NCBI GenBank assembly: GCA_937959095.1
Contig: CALGLY010000078.1
Location: 1-7,209 of the forward strand
DNA: 7,209 nucleotides
Source of the DNA: an uncultured Saprospiraceae bacterium
Lineage (GTDB): Bacteria > Bacteroidota > Bacteroidia > Chitinophagales > Saprospiraceae
Direction of reading: 5' to 3'
This document shows, piece by piece, positions 1 to 4,300 of the stretch. A program made the position numbers and the translations under genes. The first letter of the stretch is position 1; every line of letters starts with the position of its first letter. The notes beneath the pieces were generated by a model, which was given only the letters and a program-made list of their open reading frames with translations, did no database searches and was not told where the DNA came from.

Positions 1-805
1 CAAACAACTGTCCTATTATTAATTTAGAACCTGTTACAGTAGGCGTTGTAATTGAAGAAAGGGAAGTAGGCGAGGAAGTACGTTCCACTTCTTGTTCATT
101 TGTTATAGGACTCACCTCCAGAGGGGCAATTTTTTTATTCAAGGAAGAAGTGATTTCTACCTTTAGTTGCGGCTCTGTAGATGCATTCATCACAAATGGT
201 AATGATGGGGCTATCTTTGATTCTTTCTTCTCTTCTTCTTGCGGTAGTGTTTCTTCCGCTATAGTAGTAGTTTTGTTTTTATCTTTTGTTTCAGTTCGCT
301 GCATTTGTATAGCAGGAACTAATGAATTCAATGTAGTCTTAGCAGATTGTGAAGTAGCGATAGTGTTTTTAGCTACATTAGTTTTTGTATCCATTGTCTG
401 GTCGGTGCCCACAGAGTGCGTAACTTCATTTTGTACTTCTAGTAACTGTTCAGGTTTTTCCTTGGAAGCCATTGGCATTCCCGAAGGCGTAAATGTAGTA
501 GGCAAAAGCTGTCCTATTGTAAATAAAAGTAGGAAGACTAAAGCCAATTCTGTTGCTTTATAACGATATAGCAAGCGGCGTGCAGCTACTGCATCCATTT
601 GCTCTTCTAGTAACTCCCAATGTTCGCTCTGATACCCTGCCTCCCAATTTTGGAGCTTCTGCCGAACGCTGTCATCAAAGTCTACTTCGGCTTGCGCCTC
701 GGCATCCATGCGCTCTTGCAAAGCATCCCAAGTGCTAGGCTTGTAAGGAACATCTAGTCGCTCTAGTTTTTCCCGTATAATATGATCTAATTTCTTATCT
801 TCCAT
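1..805 (-). CDS. Putative ECF anti-sigma factor, single-pass membrane protein (3' end outside window)
   Basis: The minus-strand frame is open from an ATG at 805 to the left edge: 268 codons, no stop. Residues 1-83 are charged and should be cytoplasmic. They hold two related copies of a module 37 residues apart: R11-x-K-L, Y21-x-x-S, W26-x-x-L, M33-D34, and R48-x-K-L, Y58-x-S, W63-x-x-L, M70-D71. A hydrophobic helix covers about 86-101, preceded by Arg/Lys, which predicts N-in topology. From about 102 to 268 the chain is rich in Thr, Ser, Lys, Glu and Pro, looks disordered, and should be periplasmic. The peptide IGQLLPTTF after the helix is partly echoed by IGQLF at the edge. The gene follows the sigma-factor stop by 3 bp, so it is almost surely co-translated, and the family expectation is an anti-sigma factor for that sigma. 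A C-terminal outer-membrane barrel, as in dual-membrane-spanning anti-sigma factors of Bacteroidota, is possible but unseen. Function rests on context and layout, not on a recognised domain. Confidence 0.75.
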   Translation of the reverse strand, partial: MEDKKLDHIIREKLERLDVPYKPSTWDALQERMDAEAQAEVDFDDSVRQKLQNWEAGYQSEHWELLEEQMDAVAARRLLYRYKATELALVFLLLFTIGQLLPTTFTPSGMPMASKEKPEQLLEVQNEVTHSVGTDQTMDTKTNVAKNTIATSQSAKTTLNSLVPAIQMQRTETKDKNKTTTIAEETLPQEEEKKESKIAPSLPFVMNASTEPQLKVEITSSLNKKIAPLEVSPITNEQEVERTSSPTSLSSITTPTVTGSKLIIGQLF

Positions 806-808
806 AGC

Positions 809-1357
809 TTAATATCGTGCGACTAATAGTTGTTTCAATTTTCCTCTGGCTTTCACTAAGTTTGACCTAGAGGTACTTTCGGTAATATTGAGTTGTTGTG
901 AAATCTCTTTATGGGAATAGCCTTCTATTACGTATAAATTAAAAACGGTTCGATACACCTGTGATAGTTTCTGTATTGCTTCTAAAATTTCTATTTCGGA
1001 GCATTTACTAATGGCATCTGCTCCAGCGGAAGACACATTATAGGCTTGTTGAAGATCTTCTGTTCGGCGACGCGTATTTTTTCGATATGCGTCGATGCAA
1101 GTGTTAATCATAATGCGACGAATCCAAGCACTCAAGGAAGTACCAGGCTTGTATTTTGCAATATTCTTGAATACTTTAATAAAGCCTTCATGCAATAAAT
1201 CTAGCGCATCATGTTCCGAGCCTGCATAGCGCAGACACACATTCATCATCCTGCCATAATATTCTTCATATAGCTTTTGTTGAGCCCATCGCTCTTGCCG
1301 TTTGCAAGCAGCGATGAAACCTTCTTCCCGATATTCTATAGGCAATAAAATGTCCAT
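809..1357 (-). CDS. RNA polymerase ECF-type sigma-70 factor
   Basis: Extracytoplasmic-function sigma factor of 182 residues, within the usual size range; it directs core RNA polymerase to a small regulon. Region 2 spans about residues 14-92. It includes the 2.2-like stretch DALDLLHEGFIKVF and the 2.4-like stretch AWIRRIMINTCIDAYRK. A variable linker follows, then region 4 at about 125-178 with the helix-turn-helix YSHKEISQQLNITESTSRSN. No extra N- or C-terminal domain is visible. Start choice: the frame continues upstream to a TTG at 1399, but the first ATG is at 1357 and gives MDILLPIEYREEGFIAACKR, the usual beginning of Bacteroidota ECF factors. The 14 extra residues from the TTG show no family feature. 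No strong Shine-Dalgarno is visible, which is normal in this phylum. The next gene, a putative anti-sigma factor, begins 3 bp after the stop, so activity is probably set by that membrane partner. The regulon cannot be told from the sequence. Confidence 0.93.
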   Translation of the reverse strand: MDILLPIEYREEGFIAACKRQERWAQQKLYEEYYGRMMNVCLRYAGSEHDALDLLHEGFIKVFKNIAKYKPGTSLSAWIRRIMINTCIDAYRKNTRRRTEDLQQAYNVSSAGADAISKCSEIEILEAIQKLSQVYRTVFNLYVIEGYSHKEISQQLNITESTSRSNLVKARGKLKQLLVARY

Positions 1358-1399
1358 AAATCTAGTACTTTGGACTTCCTTACTTGCATAAAGACACAA

Positions 1400-1722
1400 G
1401 TAATTGGTGATTTACAATCTTACAACTTGATCTTGAATCAGGCGTAAGAGAGGTGTAGCATTTTTTCTATCTGCATCCATAACGATTATAATTTGCCATA
1501 CGCTGCTTCGTTAGAAGATTTTTTTTTGTAAAAGGCAATTTTAGCAATATCTGTATAGCGTTCTTAGGTGATGAAATTGCGATATTGTGGAGTCGTAAAA
1601 TTGTGGAATTGTCTCTCTTTTTTGTAAAAAACAATTCCACAATTCGATAGATAAGGGAGTCGGCAAAAAATAAAAATCAATAAGCTAATATTAGGTTTTA
1701 AATTTTCATTGTTATTTTCATT
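1400..1722. other. Intergenic region between the BatD-like gene and the sigma gene
   Basis: This AT-rich stretch of just over 300 bp contains no convincing gene in any frame. It must carry the 3' end of the BatD-like transcript and probably the promoter of the sigma/anti-sigma pair. I found no minus-strand match to TAnnTTTG, so the sigma gene may depend on its own or another alternative sigma factor. Visible structure is a 14-bp-arm inverted repeat at 1599-1644, a second copy of ATTGTGGA 16 bp upstream of the one in its left arm (1584-1591), and the short palindrome CTAATATTAG at 1685-1694. Homopolymer A and T runs are present around 1521-1529 and 1618-1630. Confidence 0.6.
1599..1644. repeat. 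Inverted repeat with 14-bp perfect arms (possible weak terminator)
   Basis: The left arm AATTGTGGAATTGT (1599-1612) is the exact reverse complement of the right arm ACAATTCCACAATT (1631-1644), with an 18-nt spacer of T and A runs. Read on the minus strand it lies about 80 bp after the stop of the BatD-like gene and is followed by TTTTACGA, so a weak intrinsic terminator for that transcript is possible. The stem is AT-rich and the T run is only four long, so an intergenic repeat or a protein-binding site is equally likely. ATTGTGGA occurs again at 1584-1591, 16 bp before the copy in the left arm. Confidence 0.6.
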
Positions 1723-2676
1723 TTAATTCTCCCCTTCCTCCGTCATTTCCACTTCTTCCTTTTTGGTCGCTTGCACAAAATCATCTGCATATTGCCACAT
1801 GCTATCATGGAATTCCACAGGCGGTTCTGCTTTCGCGAATTTTACCAAATCGGCAGCTTGTAGCATTTCTCGCAGTTTATCACGCCAACTTGGGTCGAAG
1901 CCTAAGTCTGCCAAATCACGAAGAATCTCATCCGTTGTAGATTCTAAGGCTTGAATTTCATAGCGATTTTCAAGGTATTCTCGCACTATGTAGGTAAGTT
2001 CGGAATGGTAAGCTTTTAGTTTCCCCTTCTGCCAAAGTTCTTTTTGCTTCAAGGCTTGCAAGCGTTCCAAGGCTATTTCATGGGCAGGTCGCTTGATTTC
2101 AGGGACTTCTTCCACTATGGCTTCTTCTAGCTTACGTCGCTTCCAGAAGTAATAAGCAAGAAGTGCCAATAAGCCAAGAATCAAAATAGATCCTACCAAT
2201 GGAATCAAATCTTCTAGCCTGAACGGCTCTTCAATAAGCTCCTTGATAGGAGCAAGTTCTAGTGTATCAGGAGGCAAGGTACTCACCGCAAATGCAAGCT
2301 GCGGCGTATAGATTTCTCGGAGTTGTCCGCCTTGCTCATATGGAATCGCGATTTGCGGAATATAATAATAGCCCGAATCGAAAGAGGTAATCGTAATATT
2401 TTTTTCTAATAATAAGCCACTATCCGTCTGCAAACTATCCCAATCACTTACATTTAGCACCTCTATCTCCTCCATCTCCTCCAAGTCACTCAAGTTTGGG
2501 TCTTTCACGACTGATCCTGCCGCTTGGGAGGCCTTCAATTTCAAAATAACTTGATCTCCAATCAACAGATTATTACGCTCCAAAGCCGCAGAAGCAGTCA
2601 CTTGTGCCATACCCGAATAGCTACACAAACAACTAGCAACTAGCATTAATATATATCGAAATTGGAAGTAATTCAT
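1723..2676 (-). CDS. BatD-like protein with signal peptide, Ig-like region, one TM helix and cytoplasmic tail
   Basis: This 317-residue protein starts with a signal peptide (residues 1-25, hydrophobic YILMLVASCLC, likely cut after MAQ). A periplasmic beta-rich region at about 26-150 includes the stretch ALERNNLLIGDQVILKLKAS, typical of the N-terminal domain of BatD/oxygen-tolerance proteins. A membrane helix at about 158-178 ends in WKRRK, and a charged cytoplasmic tail covers 179-317. The tail carries YIVREYLENRYEI and ADLVKFAKAEPP, which I recognise from the DUF4381-like tails of proteins found in MoxR/BatA/BatB clusters of Bacteroidota. Such clusters are linked to envelope stress and aerotolerance, probably as AAA+/VWA chaperone systems. 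Here no MoxR, DUF58 or VWA gene is adjacent: hisIE lies 79 bp upstream and the sigma factor downstream. The ATG at 2676 is preceded by an A/G-rich AAAAAGCAAG. The last residues are strongly acidic. Family membership is fairly sure; the exact role is inferred. Confidence 0.8.
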   Translation of the reverse strand: MNYFQFRYILMLVASCLCSYSGMAQVTASAALERNNLLIGDQVILKLKASQAAGSVVKDPNLSDLEEMEEIEVLNVSDWDSLQTDSGLLLEKNITITSFDSGYYYIPQIAIPYEQGGQLREIYTPQLAFAVSTLPPDTLELAPIKELIEEPFRLEDLIPLVGSILILGLLALLAYYFWKRRKLEEAIVEEVPEIKRPAHEIALERLQALKQKELWQKGKLKAYHSELTYIVREYLENRYEIQALESTTDEILRDLADLGFDPSWRDKLREMLQAADLVKFAKAEPPVEFHDSMWQYADDFVQATKKEEVEMTEEGEN

Positions 2677-2707
2677 ATCTTGCTTTTTAAGCTTCTGGTT
2701 TAAAATC

Positions 2708-2735
2708 TCTCTACCTTCTACTCTTTACTTTCTAC
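2708..2735 (-). repeat. Four tandem heptamers, GTAGARR type
   Basis: On the minus strand the 28 bp read as four consecutive 7-mers: GTAGAAA, GTAAAGA, GTAGAAG, GTAGAGA. Seen on the plus strand they are two 14-bp units differing at two positions. The array lies in the gap between hisIE and the BatD-like gene and directly follows a short hairpin. Related pairs of heptamers occur upstream of the secreted-protein gene (4197-4210 and, inverted, 4253-4266). This resembles the short tandemly repeated repetitive sequences known from other bacteria; its function is unknown. Confidence 0.65.
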
Positions 2736-2752
2736 AATTTGCTTCGCAAATT
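2736..2752. repeat. Small perfect hairpin after hisIE
   Basis: AATTTGC (2736-2742) and GCAAATT (2746-2752) are perfect reverse complements around a 3-nt loop. On the minus strand it begins 3 bp after the hisIE stop codon and has a GAA loop. No T run follows, so it is not a standard intrinsic terminator. It could protect the hisIE mRNA end, or be the fixed head of a small dispersed repeat whose tail is the adjacent heptamer array. Confidence 0.6.
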
Positions 2753-2755
2753 AAA

Positions 2756-3358
2756 TCATTTATGTCGCGATTGCAGAACAGCCATCACATCATCCAAACT
2801 CTTATCTTTCGCTGCCAAAAGCACCAAATAATGATACATCAAATCTGCCGCTTCGCCTAGGAATAAGTCATCATTATCGTCCTTTGCTTCTATAACGAGT
2901 TCCACGGCTTCTTCGCCTACTTTTTGAGCAACTTTATTAATACCCTTCTTAAATAAAGAAGCCGTATAAGAAGTTTCTGCCGATGCCTCTTTGCGCTCTT
3001 GTATCACGCGCTCCAATTGCCACAAAAAATGTTCGTTTTGGTTGTCTACATCGAAGCAAGTATCGCTTCCTGTATGGCAAGTCGGGCCTACGGGTTTTGC
3101 TTTCACAAGTAAAGTATCTTCATCGCAGTCCGATTGGATACTCACCAACTCCAAGAAATTTCCAGAGCTTTCGCCCTTCGTCCAGAGTCGCTGCTTGGAG
3201 CGACTAAAGAACGTGACCTTTCCTTTCTCTAGTGTCGTTTCCACGGCTGCTTGGTTCATATAGCCGAGCATCAGCACCACATTCGTATCCGAATCTTGCA
3301 CAATCACAGGTAACAAACCTGCTCCTTTCTCAAAATTTAGCTGTTCAATCGCAATCAT
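2756..3358 (-). CDS. hisIE: Bifunctional phosphoribosyl-AMP cyclohydrolase / phosphoribosyl-ATP pyrophosphatase
   Basis: A cytoplasmic enzyme for steps 2 and 3 of histidine biosynthesis. The HisE part hydrolyses phosphoribosyl-ATP to phosphoribosyl-AMP, and the HisI part opens the purine ring to give ProFAR. The HisI domain (about 1-105) shows SRSKQRLWTKGESSGN (52-67), the acidic cluster D77/D79/D81, and three cysteines C78, C94 and C101 in the conserved DCDED and PTCHTGSDTCF motifs, expected to bind magnesium and zinc. The HisE domain (about 108-200) shows the MazG-like signature E149-E150-x-x-E153 followed by E169-x-x-D172, the metal site of all-alpha NTP pyrophosphatases. All key residues are present and the length of 200 is normal for the fusion. 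The ATG at 3358 fits the family N-terminus. It is the first gene of its transcript, divergent from the nuclease-fold gene, with no other his gene in view; hisF usually lies just upstream in Bacteroidota his operons. Confidence 0.97.
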   Translation of the reverse strand: MIAIEQLNFEKGAGLLPVIVQDSDTNVVLMLGYMNQAAVETTLEKGKVTFFSRSKQRLWTKGESSGNFLELVSIQSDCDEDTLLVKAKPVGPTCHTGSDTCFDVDNQNEHFLWQLERVIQERKEASAETSYTASLFKKGINKVAQKVGEEAVELVIEAKDDNDDLFLGEAADLMYHYLVLLAAKDKSLDDVMAVLQSRHK

Positions 3359-3362
3359 GCCG

Positions 3363-3370
3363 CAAAAATA
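3363..3370 (-). promoter_or_regulatory. Possible -7 element for hisIE
   Basis: The minus strand reads TATTTTTG, a match to the Bacteroidota -7 consensus TAnnTTTG, ending 4 nt before the hisIE ATG. If used, transcription would start at or next to the start codon, giving a leaderless mRNA. I could not find a matching TTG element at the usual distance upstream. An eight-base match in an AT-rich gap may be chance. Confidence 0.3.
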
Positions 3371-3417
3371 GGATATTCTTCAATCTTGAAGGTATTCACT
3401 TGGTTTTTTTTAGTGTA

Positions 3418-3448
3418 TTGAAAAAGTGCTAATATAAGCGTATCTTTG
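3418..3448 (+). promoter_or_regulatory. Bacteroidota-type promoter for the nuclease-fold gene
   Basis: TTG at 3418-3420 is followed after 20 bp by TATCTTTG at 3441-3448. This fits the primary sigma factor (SigABfr-type) promoter of Bacteroidota, TTTG-N(about 19)-TAnnTTTG. The -7 element is exact; the -33 element has ATTG rather than TTTG. The expected transcription start is near 3452, giving a leader of about 15 nt before the ATG at 3467. Confidence 0.65.
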
Positions 3449-3466
3449 TAATCGAAAATAAAAATT

Positions 3467-4069
3467 ATGGCATACTCTAATTTCACCTTCACAAAGCTAA
3501 AATTGCAATATGGAATAGAGCAAGAAAGCACCTATCTATTCACAGAAGGAATTACAGAAATACAGCCTTCCCAATATTTATTAGATGACATTGCCATAGG
3601 AAAAGAAATGCCGCTCTATTCAGAAAAAGCCAAATCAGAAGCCTTAATCTTTCCGATTATTAAAGAATTAAAACGTAGCTATAAGCACATCAGTATTTTT
3701 TCGGGCTACTCCTTGAATATAGAGGGTGACCCCAATCTTTCGGGCGCGCCTGATTTTATGGTTTCCGCTAAACCGAACATTATCGAACCACAATACCCTA
3801 TCTTTTGCTTAGTAGAAAGTAAAAACAAAGCTGCCGAAGAAGGTTTCGCGCAATGTGCCGCCGAAATGTATGCCGCCTCGCTTCTAAATGCCCAACTAGG
3901 TGCAGCAAAAGAGACCATTTATGGAGCAGTTACAAATGCCTTCGATTGGATATTTTTGAAACTAGAACATAAAATTGTTTACGTAGATATTAACCGCTAC
4001 TACTTGAATGAATTACCAAAACTTTTAGGCATCCTTGGCTTTATTGTACAAGAAAATAAAGAAGGATAG
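3467..4069 (+). CDS. PD-(D/E)XK nuclease-fold protein of unknown function
   Basis: This 200-residue soluble protein has no signal peptide or membrane helix. Its core matches the PD-(D/E)XK fold in order: E58 in an N-terminal helix (AKSEALIFPIIKEL), D96 in GAPDF, E117-x-K119 in the strand FCLVESKNK, and Q129 in the helix GFAQCAAEMYAA. All the usual catalytic positions are therefore present. The layout resembles short stand-alone hypothetical proteins, common in cyanobacteria and Bacteroidota, that share a CLVEAKN-like strand followed by an EGxxQCxAxMYAA-like helix and are distantly like type I restriction R-subunit nuclease domains. No methylase, helicase, toxin or partner gene is adjacent, so a restriction role is not supported. 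The gene is preceded by a good Bacteroidota promoter and diverges from hisIE. Fold assignment is fairly confident; substrate and biological role are unknown. Confidence 0.82.
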   Translation: MAYSNFTFTKLKLQYGIEQESTYLFTEGITEIQPSQYLLDDIAIGKEMPLYSEKAKSEALIFPIIKELKRSYKHISIFSGYSLNIEGDPNLSGAPDFMVSAKPNIIEPQYPIFCLVESKNKAAEEGFAQCAAEMYAASLLNAQLGAAKETIYGAVTNAFDWIFLKLEHKIVYVDINRYYLNELPKLLGILGFIVQENKEG

Positions 4070-4196
4070 TTACGAATATTTTTCATCTTTCAGCCCCTTT
4101 CACTAGAAAAATACATACTGCTTGACTCCCTTTTACGTAAAAGACAATTTTTTATATGACCTTATCGTATATTTATCGAAGAAAGTAAATTTTGTA

Positions 4197-4266
4197 GTAG
4201 AAGGTAAAAGCGAATGGGATTATTTTAATTTTCGTTTCAATTTTTATTGAACACTTTACCTTCTAC
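4197..4266. repeat. Inverted repeat with heptamer arms and nested hairpin
   Basis: GTAGAAGGTAAA (4197-4208) is exactly complementary to TTTACCTTCTAC (4255-4266), a 12-bp stem across 46 nt. Each arm is two heptamers of the same family as the array at 2708-2735. Inside, TTCAAT (4236-4241) and ATTGAA (4246-4251) can form a hairpin with a TTTT loop. As RNA this would be a branched leader structure ending 34 nt before the ATG at 4301. No T run follows, so termination is unlikely. Whether it is regulatory or only a dispersed repeat in two orientations cannot be told. Confidence 0.55.
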
Positions 4267-4282
4267 AAGATTTTATTGAACA
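4242..4282 (+). repeat. Direct repeat TTTTATTGAACA, two copies
   Basis: TTTTATTGAACA occurs at 4242-4253 and 4271-4282, 29 bp start to start, just upstream of the secreted-protein ATG at 4301. The copies flank one arm of the heptamer inverted repeat (4255-4266). They could be paired binding sites of a regulator, or a short duplication made when the repeat element was inserted. Confidence 0.55.
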
Positions 4283-4300
4283 TATCAAAAACAGTTATCC

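Larger units (their letters stand above)
4070..4300. other. Patterned leader region before the secreted-protein gene
   Basis: An AT-rich gap of 231 bp without a convincing gene. It contains a perfect 12-bp palindrome TTTTACGTAAAA (4131-4142), TTATCG twice 11 bp apart (4162-4167 and 4173-4178), a long-range inverted repeat built of heptamers (4197-4266), a nested hairpin (4236-4251), and a 12-bp direct repeat ending 18 bp before the ATG. No clear TAnnTTTG was found; the closest is TAAATTTTG at 4186-4194, which has one base too many. No clear intrinsic terminator follows the upstream gene. Confidence 0.55.

Noticed and set aside
150..563. Open plus-strand frame of 137 codons rich in Ser, Val and Phe
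   Set aside because: It is antisense to the putative anti-sigma gene, whose frame is open across the whole of 1-805 with sensible domain layout. The plus-strand peptide is the complement of Thr/Lys/Glu-rich codons and shows no family feature.
2708..2735. CRISPR-like or minisatellite array
   Set aside because: Units are 7 bp with no spacers and only four copies; this fits a short tandem repeat, not CRISPR.
2736..2752. Intrinsic terminator after hisIE
   Set aside because: The hairpin is perfect but is followed by GTAGAAAG rather than a T run on the coding strand, so termination is not supported.
2983..3263. Two overlapping plus-strand frames within hisIE
   Set aside because: hisIE on the opposite strand has every catalytic motif; these frames are by-products of its codon pattern.
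4131..4142. Palindrome TTTTACGTAAAA as terminator or operator of the nuclease-fold gene
   Set aside because: A self-complementary 12-mer with no loop is a poor RNA hairpin, and in AT-rich DNA it can arise by chance; it is noted only as part of the intergenic entry.
4186..4194. TAAATTTTG as a -7 promoter element for the secreted-protein gene
   Set aside because: The spacing is one base longer than TAnnTTTG and no TTG lies at the right distance upstream.
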